Source of the DNA: Rivularia sp034931125
Lineage (GTDB): Bacteria; Cyanobacteriota; Cyanobacteriia; Cyanobacteriales; Nostocaceae
Assembly: GCF_034931125.1 (NCBI RefSeq)
Contig: NZ_JAYGHM010000009.1
Coordinates: 85,781-149,780 of the forward strand
Length of the DNA stretch: 64,000 bases
Direction of reading: 5' to 3'
Shown here: positions 27,143 through 36,040 of the stretch, piece by piece
How the letters are laid out: every line of letters begins with the position of its first letter
Numbering within the stretch: position 1 is the first letter of the stretch
Program-made: the position numbers and the translations under genes
Notes under the pieces: generated by a model
Told to the model about the DNA's origin: nothing
The model's input: the letters and a program-made list of their open reading frames with translations, nothing else
Databases searched by the model: none

Positions 27143-27604
27143 TTAGCTCTTCACTTCAAGCTCAAGAAGGTAAGGAGCGACAAAGCCCTCGTAATCTTTC
27201 CTCCTACTCTCTGGTAAATCTTTCCAACCAGTAATTCTTCCCCGACACTTTTTCGTGCCACACATACACAAGGGTGGAAAATAATTAACAGAATAATTTC
27301 TCATCGCATAATCAAAACTGAATTCTTCTCCCACACCGATGTTTTTCATTGCAACAAAATCATGAGCGCCTGTTTGATTGACTCTGATGCCACAATTAGG
27401 ATCGCAAGAGTGGTTCACTTTGGATATAAACCCAGCATGAAGAACAAATTTATTTTGGGCTATTTGTGAAGCGTGAGAATTATTTTCATCCAAGTTCTTT
27501 TCAATTCTTCCAACCATTACTGTCTGACCAGGCTTAAATGCTTGGGTGGCAAACATTCCTTCTCCTTTCCCATCGACATATCTTAATTCAAAACCATCTT
27601 TCAT
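27143..27604 (-). CDS. SET domain protein-lysine methyltransferase
   Basis: A 153-residue compact SET domain. The conserved SAM and pseudoknot motifs are NHSCDPNCGIRVN and GEEFSFDYAMRNYS, with the catalytic Tyr in the latter. A post-SET-like Cys cluster (CMCGTKKCRGRI), with the Cys in NHSC, can bind zinc. The N-terminal RYVDGKGEGMFATQAFKPGQ is the usual SET-N. SET enzymes methylate lysines on histones in eukaryotes; bacterial copies probably act on other proteins. It sits alone between MITE-like elements in the accessory stretch between menB and menD, which suggests gain by transfer. Complete and intact in sequence. Confidence 0.9.
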   Translation of the reverse strand: MKDGFELRYVDGKGEGMFATQAFKPGQTVMVGRIEKNLDENNSHASQIAQNKFVLHAGFISKVNHSCDPNCGIRVNQTGAHDFVAMKNIGVGEEFSFDYAMRNYSVNYFPPLCMCGTKKCRGRITGWKDLPESRRKDYEGFVAPYLLELEVKS

Positions 27605-27831
27605 TTTGTTCTACCTTACTTTTTTAAGGATTGAGTTTTTATTAATATCTAATTAGACCGTCACAAGGCTATATTAAGACTATTGATGGCAAAGTTCATT
27701 ATTAGTTGTTAATTCTTGGTTATTTGTATTACAACTTAATTTGCTATCTTCCCCTGAAAATTTTATTGGTTGGTAGTTGAGCTTTAGCACTTTTTCATTA
27801 ACTATTTTTCAAAAAGCAATTAAATCAAAAT

Positions 27832-27894
27832 GGTGCGTTACGGCATTATCAATCTTATAACCTCCATTTCAAAGGATTTTAGCCGTAATACACC
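27832..27894. repeat. MITE-like palindromic element, copy B, abutting menD
   Basis: Second copy of the element at 26855-26918, same orientation, with a diverged right end (TAATACACCCTAC). The CTA that is the menD stop (TAG on the minus strand, 27895-27897) belongs to this end. Confidence 0.75.
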
Positions 27895-29631
27895 CTACAA
27901 ATTCTCTTTTCGCCATTTTGCTGACTCTTTACGATTGGTGCGTATTTCTAAAACCCGAATTCCTTTATTTGGTAATGGATTCAATTTAGTATGCAACTCT
28001 TTCCAAGAAGTAATTAATTCGTGTTTCACACCGTAAGTTTGACAAAGTTGAGCAAAATCTATATTTTGTGGGGTTGCAAATAACTCTTCAAAAGGCGGTT
28101 CAAAGTCCGAGATGGGCAGCATTTCAAAGATTCCGCCGCCGTTATTATTAATTAATACTATTGTTAAATGTCCGATAAACTTGTTTCTAATTAAAAAGCC
28201 GTTGGTATCGTGCAGTAACGCTAAGTCACCCGTTAATATGACGCTGCTTTGTTGACGATGGGCTATACCTAAAGCTGTTGATAAGGTTCCATCAATACCG
28301 TTTGCACCCCGATTAAAAAATGGTTGAATCCTTAAATTATTCGGTTTCCAGAAAAATTCTACATCCCGCACCGCCATACTATTGGCGATAAATAAAGGCG
28401 TTTGCGGTGGTAAAACTTGAGAAAGCAACCAAGCAGCTTTACCTTCAAATAAATCTGTCTTTTCCGCCAAAGTTTGATCCATTTTTTCTCTTACCTGGGT
28501 TTCCGCACTTAGCCATAAATCGAGATAAGTATCTCCCCATCTCCCTATCTCCCCATCCCCCCATCTCATCTCCTCAACATTCACTCGTAAATGAACTACC
28601 CTTCCGTGCAAAGCATCAATATTTTGATTCGAGGGTTCAATTATCCAGCGTAAAGAATTATTCTCGATCAACCATTTACGTAATACTTTGCTAGTAGGCA
28701 TTTCGCCGATTTGAATTACTACTTCTGGAATTAACTGCGTTGCTAGATGTGAATTTCTCAAAATTGAATCGTAGGTAGAAATAATGTTCTTGTTGAGTGA
28801 AGCATAATTTCTAACTGGTGATAGTCCCTCCGCTAAAACTGGAAATCTTAACTTTTGGGCAAGTTGCGCGATCGCAGTACAATATTTTTGCGATCGTTGT
28901 GGCTGAGCAACTCCAGCAATGATAATTCCTCTTTTCGTTTCTAACCATTTTTGGGGAATAGGTATTTGGGAATGATTAATCGTTCGTTGATACTTATCCG
29001 CAACTGCTGCAAAAAATTCTTCTGAGTTAAAGCTTGATTTTAATGATTCTAAAAATCCTAAATTTACATCGGAATCATTTCTAATTGGTGGAAGAGGGTC
29101 ACGAAACGGTATATTTAAATGTACTGCTCCAGAAACTGGATAAAGTGTTTGTTCAAATGCGTATATCGTCGTTTGGCGTAAATAAGCTAACATTTCCATC
29201 GTTGCTCTCGGTATAGCTAATTCCGTTTGCCAGTTAGGATAACTGCCAAATAGTCTCAATTGGTCTATGGTTTGTCCAGAATGACAATTACGCAATTCCT
29301 GCGGTCTATCAGCAGTTAACAGCAATAAAGGTACGCGACTAAGATTAGCTTCCACAACTGCGGAATAAAAATTTGCTCCTGCGGTTCCAGAAGTGCAAAC
29401 TACAGCAACAGGTAATCCAGTAACTTTGGCTCTACCCAAAGCAAAGAAAGCAGCAGAACGTTCATCGAGAATCGGAATCACTTCTATAGCGTTCGATTGA
29501 GCAAAAGCAACTGTAAGAGGAGTCGAACGAGAACCCGGACAAATCACCGCACAATTTAAACCCAGTCGTTGAAGCGTTTCGGTAAATATAGAAGCCCAAA
29601 GTTCGTTAATATTTCTAAATCCAATCGGCAT
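27895..29631 (-). CDS. menD: 2-succinyl-5-enolpyruvyl-6-hydroxy-3-cyclohexene-1-carboxylate synthase (MenD)
   Basis: A 578-residue thiamine-diphosphate enzyme that adds 2-oxoglutarate to isochorismate, first committed step of phylloquinone synthesis. The N-terminal domain has AVICPGSRSTPLTVAF, LDERSAAFFALG and VCTSGTAGANFYSAVVEA. The ThDP/Mg domain has GDLALLHDTNGFL and VLINNNGGGIFEMLPI. Residues about 353-368 (MRWGDGEIGRWGDTYLDLW) are encoded by G-rich STRR repeats that kept the frame, in a linker region. The stop codon lies in a MITE-like element. Otherwise normal; expected to be active because core motifs are intact. Confidence 0.96.
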   Translation of the reverse strand: MPIGFRNINELWASIFTETLQRLGLNCAVICPGSRSTPLTVAFAQSNAIEVIPILDERSAAFFALGRAKVTGLPVAVVCTSGTAGANFYSAVVEANLSRVPLLLLTADRPQELRNCHSGQTIDQLRLFGSYPNWQTELAIPRATMEMLAYLRQTTIYAFEQTLYPVSGAVHLNIPFRDPLPPIRNDSDVNLGFLESLKSSFNSEEFFAAVADKYQRTINHSQIPIPQKWLETKRGIIIAGVAQPQRSQKYCTAIAQLAQKLRFPVLAEGLSPVRNYASLNKNIISTYDSILRNSHLATQLIPEVVIQIGEMPTSKVLRKWLIENNSLRWIIEPSNQNIDALHGRVVHLRVNVEEMRWGDGEIGRWGDTYLDLWLSAETQVREKMDQTLAEKTDLFEGKAAWLLSQVLPPQTPLFIANSMAVRDVEFFWKPNNLRIQPFFNRGANGIDGTLSTALGIAHRQQSSVILTGDLALLHDTNGFLIRNKFIGHLTIVLINNNGGGIFEMLPISDFEPPFEELFATPQNIDFAQLCQTYGVKHELITSWKELHTKLNPLPNKGIRVLEIRTNRKESAKWRKENL

Positions 29632-29640
29632 GAGAAAGTA

Positions 29641-29811
29641 AGATTAAAGGTTAAAGGTCAAAGGTCAAAGGTTAAAGGTCAAATAATTTTAGACTCCTAA
29701 CTCATAACTCATAACTCATAACTCCTAACTCATAACTCATAACTCCTAACTCATAACTCCTAACTCCTAACTCATAACTCCTAACTTCTAACTCATAACT
29801 CCTAACTCAAT
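29641..29811. repeat. STRR heptamer arrays upstream of folB
   Basis: TTAAAGG/TCAAAGG heptamers (29641-29684) are followed by CTCATAA/CTCCTAA heptamers (29695-29810), running directly to the folB start codon, so folB has almost no unique 5' region. Confidence 0.9.
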
Positions 29812-29812
29812 T

Positions 29813-30172
29813 ATGGACTGCATCTACTTAACGGGAATTCGCGCTTACGGTTACACTGGCTATCTACCGGAAGAACAAGTCTTAGGACAATGGTTTGAGG
29901 TGGATGTGAAGCTGTGGTTGGATTTAAGTCTATCTGCTCAAAGTGATGCGATTGAAGATACTATCGATTACCGCAGCGTTATTAGTTTGGTGCAAGATTT
30001 GGTTAAAACGTCGAAGTTTGCTTTAGTTGAACGTCTTGCTAGTGCTGTTGCTGATTCTATTTTGCATTGTGACGATTTAGTCAAGCAAGTCCAAGTAAGT
30101 TTAAGTAAACCTGCTGCACCAATTCCAGATTTTGGTGGCAAGATTACCATTGAATTAATTAGAAGTAAATAG
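29813..30172 (+). CDS. folB: Dihydroneopterin aldolase (FolB)
   Basis: A 119-residue tetrahydrofolate-pathway enzyme that cleaves dihydroneopterin to 6-hydroxymethyl-dihydropterin and glycolaldehyde. Family landmarks: IYLTGIRAYGYTGYLPEEQVLGQWFEVD, DTIDYRSVISLVQDLV, the conserved catalytic Glu in VERLASAVADSIL, and SKPAAPIPDFGGKITIEL with the active-site Lys/Pro region. Length is typical. The start ATG follows a tandem repeat with no clear ribosome binding site; initiation may depend on the repeat context. Confidence 0.95.
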   Translation: MDCIYLTGIRAYGYTGYLPEEQVLGQWFEVDVKLWLDLSLSAQSDAIEDTIDYRSVISLVQDLVKTSKFALVERLASAVADSILHCDDLVKQVQVSLSKPAAPIPDFGGKITIELIRSK

Positions 30173-31017
30173 GTACGTAGACTAATTATCGATATACTTG
30201 CTTTTCGCTTCCTAAGTATAATTAAACACAAAAGTTTACGGTTAAATTAGATATTCTTCAATATATGCCTAATAGCGTATTTCCAAATGGGGCTAACATT
30301 GCCTATTCTTAAAAAAGAAAGAAAATTCCCTCTGTTGGAAGTTAACAATATTTAAAACTATTTATATTTATAGTTTGAATATTCCTATGGACTTGATTTG
30401 TCAAAATACAAGGGGAAAAATTTATTTAAACAGGTTCTTGCTTTTGGTAGTTTGGGGTATTGTCATGTTTATCCAAGACCAATATGCAATTCTTATTTCT
30501 TGATAATAAGTATCACTTTATATTACCTATTGTAACTCGAATGTATGATGCTGGCGTGCTTGATATCAGTAGGAAGTGTGATTATTTTACAGATGATTAA
30601 GTCACAAACCATCTTTTACGGTTAGCGATATGAAAAAAACCAGATATTAGACGTTTTTAATCTAGGATTGGTTCGTAATTATGGATGACCATCTCATTAA
30701 TAATACATTTTGCTTTTTTTAAGTAATAATCTTAATTATTAGCATTTTCAATAAAAACAATACTAGCTATTTAGAGATAATTTTTATACTAAGTGTTTCC
30801 GATTAAATTAATATTTCGCTATAATGACTCAATATTAAACCTGTAAAACAATCAAATAGATGTAAAACATAATGATAACGGCAGTAACGGGCTGAGCATA
30901 ATTTTGATGGACAAAATTGTAAGGCAGGAACAGTGTAAGTTGCGGTATTCATTATTATAGAGCTATTGGCATTTGAATCGGGTTTATACGAAACATTGCA
31001 ACTAAATATAAAATTGT
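30173..31017. other. Long AT-rich intergenic region
   Basis: About 850 bases between folB and the cyclase gene. A 38-codon open frame at 30387-30503 has a hydrophobic stretch but no ribosome binding site. No repeat or RNA structure recognised. The cyclase promoter should be here. Confidence 0.4.
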
Positions 31018-31033
31018 TAGGTGAAGCGATAAT

Positions 31034-31106
31034 ATGAACATCTCAGAAGTCCTAGTTGACGAGAATGAAGAAAATCAGACTTTTCATATTAGAAAGAGTT
31101 TACTTT
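31034..31106 (+). pseudogene. Out-of-frame start of a receiver domain
   Basis: ATG at 31034 has a good RBS (AGGTGA at 31019-31024) and reads MNISEVLVDENEENQTFHIR before a TGA. This resembles the first strand and helix of a response-regulator receiver (ILVVEDE pattern). The rest of that receiver continues in another frame (see the next entry), so the 5' end of the gene appears frameshifted. Confidence 0.6.
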
Positions 31107-32312
31107 GATTTGTGGTATGCCGTTCTAGGAATCGTTAGTTCAATTGAAGAGGTGATATTAAGGGTTGTAAAAAGTTTTTCAAGCTTATTACTGATTGATA
31201 TTTGCTTGATAGTAAAAGCATATAGTGAGCGAATAGCAAATATTATTCAAAATTATTATGCAGATTCGGTATTCTATTTGACAGATATTTATGAAAGCCT
31301 AAAAACAACTGACAAGCCGTTTGCTTACCTATTCAAACTATTTATTAAAAGAGACTTACACATGGCTATCGAAATGGCTATTTACAAACAGCAAATATGC
31401 AAAGGATTGCGACAAGAAAAGCAGCAGTTAAGTGTAATAATTAACAGTATGGGTTGTGGAGTAATTGTCACGGATATCAATTCTTGTATTGAAATTATTA
31501 ATCCGGTTGCAGAAGCATTAACTGGATGGCAAAGAAAAGAAGCGATTGGTAAAAACTTATTAGAAGTTTTCCAGCTAAAAGATGCAGAGACAGAAGAAGA
31601 AATTGATAATTTAGCCGCACGAGTCATCGAAACGGGTGAGGTTTTGAGTCTACCGGAGAATTGTAAACTAATTGCAAAAGACGGAAGTGAAACATCAATT
31701 GGAGATAACGTAGCACCAATGCGCGATGAAGATGGAAAAATATTGGGTGCGGTATTGGTATTTCAGGATATTAGTCAACGAAAAAAGACAGAAGCGGAAC
31801 TGATACAGAATGCTTTTTATGATTCGATTACGGGATTACCAAATCGAGTATTGTTTAGAGACAGACTTACACAGGCTTTTGAACATAGTAAACGAAGAAA
31901 AAATTATCGATTTAGCGTTTTATTCCTAGATTTGGATGGCTTCAAGGGAATTAACGATAAATTTGGGCATGGGATGGGTGATAAATTATTGGTAGATATA
32001 AGTCAACTAGTGAAGTCTAGCCTGCGAGGTGGTGATACTGTAGCTAGATTTGGGGGTGATGAATTTGCTATTCTTTTAGAGGATATCAAGGATGTAAAGG
32101 ATGCTACTAACGTTGCCCTACGTATTCAAGAAAATCTAGAAACGCCATTTGATATTAACGAGCGTAAAATATTAATTACGGCTAGTATTGGCATTGCTTT
32201 AAGTAGCATTAGCCATGAAGAACCAGCAAATTTATTAGATGAAGCAGACAGTGCAATGTACCAAGCGAAAGAGCGCGGAAAAGCTCAGTATGTGCTGTTT
32301 GAGAGGGAGTAG
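31065..32312 (+). CDS. Degenerate receiver - PAS - GGDEF diguanylate cyclase
   Basis: About 415 residues from the ATG at 31065; an in-frame TTG is at 31056. The first 110 residues are a decayed receiver: LWYAVLGIVSSIEEVI, LLLIDICLIVKAY (Asp in the phospho-acceptor place), VFYLTDIY and FKLFIKRDLHMAIEMAIYK correspond to LGYxVxGIVSSGEEAI, LVLMDIRL, VVYLTAYA and LKPFEERELHTAIEMALYK. A PAS domain follows (VIINSMGCGVIVTDINSCIE..GWQRKEAIGKNL). The GGDEF domain is intact (DSITGLPNRVLFRDRL, LDLDGFKGINDKFGHGMGD, RFGGDEFAIL), with an RxxD inhibitory site five residues before GGDEF (RGGDTVARF). It should make cyclic di-GMP. The receiver start is out of frame at 31034. Confidence 0.85.
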   Translation: MKKIRLFILERVYFDLWYAVLGIVSSIEEVILRVVKSFSSLLLIDICLIVKAYSERIANIIQNYYADSVFYLTDIYESLKTTDKPFAYLFKLFIKRDLHMAIEMAIYKQQICKGLRQEKQQLSVIINSMGCGVIVTDINSCIEIINPVAEALTGWQRKEAIGKNLLEVFQLKDAETEEEIDNLAARVIETGEVLSLPENCKLIAKDGSETSIGDNVAPMRDEDGKILGAVLVFQDISQRKKTEAELIQNAFYDSITGLPNRVLFRDRLTQAFEHSKRRKNYRFSVLFLDLDGFKGINDKFGHGMGDKLLVDISQLVKSSLRGGDTVARFGGDEFAILLEDIKDVKDATNVALRIQENLETPFDINERKILITASIGIALSSISHEEPANLLDEADSAMYQAKERGKAQYVLFERE

Positions 32313-32317
32313 TCATC

Positions 32318-32403
32318 AGGTTAAAGGTTAAAGGTTAAAGGTCGAAGGTTAAAGGTTAAAGGTTAGAGGTCAAAGGTTAAAGGTCGAAGGTTAAAGGTGA
32401 AGA
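32318..32403. repeat. STRR heptamer array
   Basis: GGTTAAA/GGTCGAA heptamers directly after the cyclase stop codon. Confidence 0.85.
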
Positions 32404-32757
32404 TACTTTTAACCTTTTGTTTTTAGAATAATTTTTAATAAATTTTTTCGCGATCGCACTTAATCAGAAAACAGCCGTAACCAAACCAATCGTCAAAAAA
32501 ATTAACCACAGTGCATAAATAGAAATTGGATGCACCCACTTAATATATAGATGATATCGAATTTAACAATGCTGTTTGCGATCGCGCTCTAGCCGTTTTA
32601 CTTAAAAGAGTTATAATGTCCATACTCAAAATTACCGATAAAGTTTAAATAACTTAAGAAATACAAATAAATATTAAGCTAAGCCGTGTAGGCATCACAA
32701 AAATTATTGATAAGACGAAATGTGGTGTCTATCGTACTGTTGTTTGACCAATAATTA
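32404..32757. other. Intergenic region upstream of the sugar ABC operon
   Basis: AT-rich, with two HIP1-like sites (GCGATCGC near 32449 and a related one near 32578). It probably holds the operon promoter; none could be assigned. Confidence 0.4.
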
Positions 32758-34068
32758 ATGTTGAAATTACAAGTGATAAAACTCAAAAAAATATTGCAGA
32801 AACTCAAATTTAGAGCGATCGCAATATTTCTTGCTGTTGTATTTGGTATGGTGTTTTTTTCAACAAAGCCAGCCCAAACGCAGCAGCCGGTAACGTTAAA
32901 CTTGCTGATGACAGCCCCCGATGCTGAACCTTGGAAACAGGGAATAATCAAGGATTTTGAAGCGAAAAACCCCGGTATTCGGATTAATATTGTTGAAGGT
33001 CCTAATGCTACAAATTTGCTAGAAGATTTATATACTTCTGCCTTTATTTTGGGTGATTCTCCCTATGACTTAATTAATATGGATGTCATTTGGACACCAA
33101 AATTTGCTGCTGCTGGTTGGCTGTTGGATTTGACAGATAAAATTACTAAAGAAGAATTAGCAGCATTTTCGCCAAAAGATGTAGAAGGGCGACGTTACAA
33201 AGATAAACTATATGCTATTCCCATGCGGAGTGATGTGGGAATGCTTTATTACCGGAAAGATTTACTCAAAGAAGCAGGATTTAATCCTCCAGAAAGCTTT
33301 GAAGATTTAGTCAAAATATCCCAATCTTTACAACAGAAAGGTAAGGTTGATTGGGGTTATGTTTGGCAAGGTAAGCAATACGAAGGTTTAGCAGCAATGT
33401 TTGTCGAAATTCTCGAAGGTTTCGGAGGTTATTGGGTAAATCCTGAAACTTTAGAAGTAGGTTTAGATAAACCAGAAACAGTAGCAGCAATAGAATTTTT
33501 GAAAACTACTATTCAACCAACCAAAATTTCTCCTCCTGGAGTAACTACATATCAAGAAGAAGAAACTAGAAGGATTTTTCAAAATGGAAATTCAGTTTTC
33601 TTAAGAAATTGGCCTTATGTTTGGCCTTTAGCAAATACAGAATCTTCCGTTATTAACGGTAAAATTGCAATCAAACCGATGGTGCATACCAAAAATGGTA
33701 GTAGCGGTGCTTGTTTAGGAGGTTGGGCTTTAGGAATATCTCAATCTAGCAAACATCCCGAAGCAGCTTGGAAAGCAATTCAGTATTTTACATCAGAAGA
33801 AGCACAGCGAAAATTTGTCTTAGAAGCTGGTTTCGTACCCAGTCGTCGTTCATTATTTCTCGACCCGCAAATTGTGGCTAAATATCCCCATTATCCCCAG
33901 TTATTAAAAGTTGTAGATCAAGCCGTATTGCGTCCCCCCATTGCTCAATATGCCCAAACATCCGATATTTTACAACGCTATCTTTCTGCTGCATTAACTT
34001 CGAGAATGACCCCCGAAGCCGCAATGAAAAATGCAGCCTCTGAAACTCGTCAATTGTTAGGGAGATAG
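32758..34068 (+). CDS. Carbohydrate ABC transporter, substrate-binding protein
   Basis: A 436-residue family 1 extracellular solute-binding protein (MalE/UgpB/ThuE type). The N-terminal signal (KFRAIAIFLAVVFGMVFFST, cleavage likely after AQT near residue 42) exports it. Landmarks: NLLMTAPDAEPWKQGIIKDF, INIVEGPNATNLLEDLYTS, VIWTPKFAAAGWLLDLTD, YAIPMRSDVGMLYYRKDLL, and GGWALGISQSSKHPEAAW. No lipobox Cys is seen. It binds a sugar or oligosaccharide in the periplasm and delivers it to the permeases encoded just downstream. The sugar (trehalose, maltose or glucosylglycerol are family options) cannot be fixed here. Confidence 0.92.
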   Translation: MLKLQVIKLKKILQKLKFRAIAIFLAVVFGMVFFSTKPAQTQQPVTLNLLMTAPDAEPWKQGIIKDFEAKNPGIRINIVEGPNATNLLEDLYTSAFILGDSPYDLINMDVIWTPKFAAAGWLLDLTDKITKEELAAFSPKDVEGRRYKDKLYAIPMRSDVGMLYYRKDLLKEAGFNPPESFEDLVKISQSLQQKGKVDWGYVWQGKQYEGLAAMFVEILEGFGGYWVNPETLEVGLDKPETVAAIEFLKTTIQPTKISPPGVTTYQEEETRRIFQNGNSVFLRNWPYVWPLANTESSVINGKIAIKPMVHTKNGSSGACLGGWALGISQSSKHPEAAWKAIQYFTSEEAQRKFVLEAGFVPSRRSLFLDPQIVAKYPHYPQLLKVVDQAVLRPPIAQYAQTSDILQRYLSAALTSRMTPEAAMKNAASETRQLLGR

Positions 34069-34150
34069 GGGGATGGGGGGATGGGGAGATTAAGTAATTT
34101 CTACTCGCTATTACCAATTACCTATTACCTATTACCAATTACCAATTTAT
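34058..34150. repeat. STRR repeats between transporter genes
   Basis: GGGGGATG units, then ATTACCA/ATTACCT units, fill the gap between binding protein and first permease. Confidence 0.8.
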
Positions 34151-34175
34151 AACTGTTCACTGTTAACTGCTAAGT

Positions 34176-35069
34176 ATGGAAACTATTCGGAGTAGAGAAC
34201 AAAAAACGGCGTGGATTTTATTAATACCAGCGATGCTATTGCTGTTATTGGTTTTTGGCTATCCGATCGCTCGTGCTTTTTGGTTAAGTTTATTTACGGA
34301 AAATTTGGGAACGCAATTACAGCCTGTTTTTTCGGGTTTTGATAATTACGGAAGAATGGTGGGAGATGGTCGTTTTTGGCAAAGTTTTTTAGTCACAACT
34401 ATATTTACTAGCGCTTCGGTAATATTGGAATTGCTGTTTGGATTGATCGTAGCTTTAGTTTTAAATCAACAGTTCTTTGGACGTGGTGTGGTACGGACTA
34501 CAGCAATATTACCTTGGGCTTTACCTACTGCTTTAATCGGTTTAGCTTGGGCTTGGATTTTTAACGACCAATACGGGGTAGCAAACGATATTTTGCAGCG
34601 ATTAGGTTTAATTCAAGCTGGAATTAACTGGTTGGGAGAACCAACTTTAGCAATGGTCGCAGTTATTACGGCTGATGTGTGGAAAACTACGCCTTTTATC
34701 AGTATCTTGCTATTAGCTGGTTTGCAGTCAATATCCGCCGATCTATATGAAGCACATTCCATTGATGGAGCAACACCTTGGCAAAGTTTCCGGCAAATAA
34801 CCTTGCCACTTTTGATACCTCAAATCTTGATAGCCGTATTATTTCGGTTTGCCCAAGCATTCGGAATCTTCGATTTAATTGCAGTAATGACGGGTGGTGG
34901 TCCCGGAGGTGCGACGGAAGTTGTATCGCTTTATATTTACTCTACCATCATGCGCTATTTAGATTTTGGTTACGGTGCCGCACTGGTTGTAGTAACTTTT
35001 ATGTTATTAGTTTTCGCAGTGGTGATTGCAAGTTTATTGCTTCGTTTAGCCCGCACGAGTACTACTTAG
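34176..35069 (+). CDS. Carbohydrate ABC transporter permease (MalF/UgpA type)
   Basis: A 297-residue inner-membrane permease with six predicted transmembrane segments, starting near TAWILLIPAMLLLLLVFGYP. The EAA loop that docks to the ATPase reads DLYEAHSIDGATPWQSFRQI followed by TLPLL. It forms the channel with the second permease. The order binding protein, MalF-type, MalG-type, ATPase is a standard CUT1 operon; gaps hold short tandem repeats (107 and 131 bases), which may weaken coupling of the genes. Confidence 0.95.
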   Translation: METIRSREQKTAWILLIPAMLLLLLVFGYPIARAFWLSLFTENLGTQLQPVFSGFDNYGRMVGDGRFWQSFLVTTIFTSASVILELLFGLIVALVLNQQFFGRGVVRTTAILPWALPTALIGLAWAWIFNDQYGVANDILQRLGLIQAGINWLGEPTLAMVAVITADVWKTTPFISILLLAGLQSISADLYEAHSIDGATPWQSFRQITLPLLIPQILIAVLFRFAQAFGIFDLIAVMTGGGPGGATEVVSLYIYSTIMRYLDFGYGAALVVVTFMLLVFAVVIASLLLRLARTSTT

Positions 35070-35190
35070 AAGTTAGGAGTTAGGAGTTAGGAGTTATGAG
35101 TTAGGAGTTATGAGTTAGGAGTTAGTACGAGTATCTTGCTTGCTAGGGTAATCCTAACCTTTGACCTTTGACCTTTAACCTTTGACCTTA
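35068..35190. repeat. STRR heptamer arrays between the two permease genes
   Basis: TTAGGAG/TTATGAG units (35070-35125) and CCTTTGA/CCTTTAA units (35155-35188). Confidence 0.85.
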
Positions 35191-35200
35191 AAATATTGAT

Positions 35201-36037
35201 ATGAAAAAAAATCTTTTAAAAACAATATTATTATGGATGGCAATAATTTTTGTAGTTTTATTCAGTTTGGCACCGGCTTTATGGCAGTTGCTGACCTCAT
35301 TTAAAGTTAACGAAGATATTTCCAAACTACCTACAATTTATTTTCCGACTCGGATTACTTTGAGTCATTACACTGAATTATTTACTCGTCGCCCATTTTG
35401 GCGTTATATATTAAACAGTGCTTTTGTTTCAATTCTTTCTACAGCTTTTTCTTTGGGTATAGGTGCGCCTGCTGCTTATGCTTTAGCGCGTTTACGTCCC
35501 AAGGGTCAAAATATTATTCTTGGAAGTATTTTGATTGTTACTTTATTCCCTGGAATATTGCTGTTTTTAGGATTGCTAGAAATTGTGCAAATGCTGCATT
35601 TAGGTAATAATTATCTAGCTTTGATAATTCCTTATACCGCAATAAATCTACCACTGACTATTTTAGTTTTACGCAGCTTTTTTGAGCAATTGCCTAAAGA
35701 TTTAGAAGATTCTGCTAGAGTTGACGGTTATAATACTTGGCAAATGTTAACTCAGATTATTTTACCGATGACTCTCCCCGCTTTAGTTACAACGGGAATT
35801 CTTACCTTTATTTTTGCTTGGAATGAATTTATCTTCGCCTTAACATTTATTACCCGTGAAGATATGAAAACAATTCCCGTTGCAGCAGCCCAATTAAGCG
35901 GTGCATCAACTTTCGAGATTCCCTACGGACCGATTGCTGCGGCTACAGTTTTAGGAACGCTACCTTTAGTTTTACTAGTATTGTTTTTCCAACGCAAAAT
36001 TGTCCAAGGACTTACCGCAGGAGCGGTTAAAGGATAA
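35201..36037 (+). CDS. Carbohydrate ABC transporter permease (MalG/UgpE type)
   Basis: A 278-residue six-span permease, with an N-terminal anchor (TILLWMAIIFVVLFSLAPAL) and the EAA loop DLEDSARVDGYNTWQMLTQI then ILPM. It pairs with the upstream permease. The ATG follows repeat sequence by 10 bases. The ATPase start lies three bases after this stop codon, so those two are translationally close. Confidence 0.95.
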   Translation: MKKNLLKTILLWMAIIFVVLFSLAPALWQLLTSFKVNEDISKLPTIYFPTRITLSHYTELFTRRPFWRYILNSAFVSILSTAFSLGIGAPAAYALARLRPKGQNIILGSILIVTLFPGILLFLGLLEIVQMLHLGNNYLALIIPYTAINLPLTILVLRSFFEQLPKDLEDSARVDGYNTWQMLTQIILPMTLPALVTTGILTFIFAWNEFIFALTFITREDMKTIPVAAAQLSGASTFEIPYGPIAAATVLGTLPLVLLVLFFQRKIVQGLTAGAVKG

Positions 36038-36040
36038 AAG

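Noticed and set aside
29641..29811. STRR arrays considered as a CRISPR array
   Set aside because: The units are contiguous heptamers with no spacers of 30-40 bases and no cas genes nearby.
30387..30503. 38-codon frame with a hydrophobic stretch upstream of the cyclase gene
   Set aside because: No ribosome binding site and no family resemblance; chance frame in AT-rich DNA.
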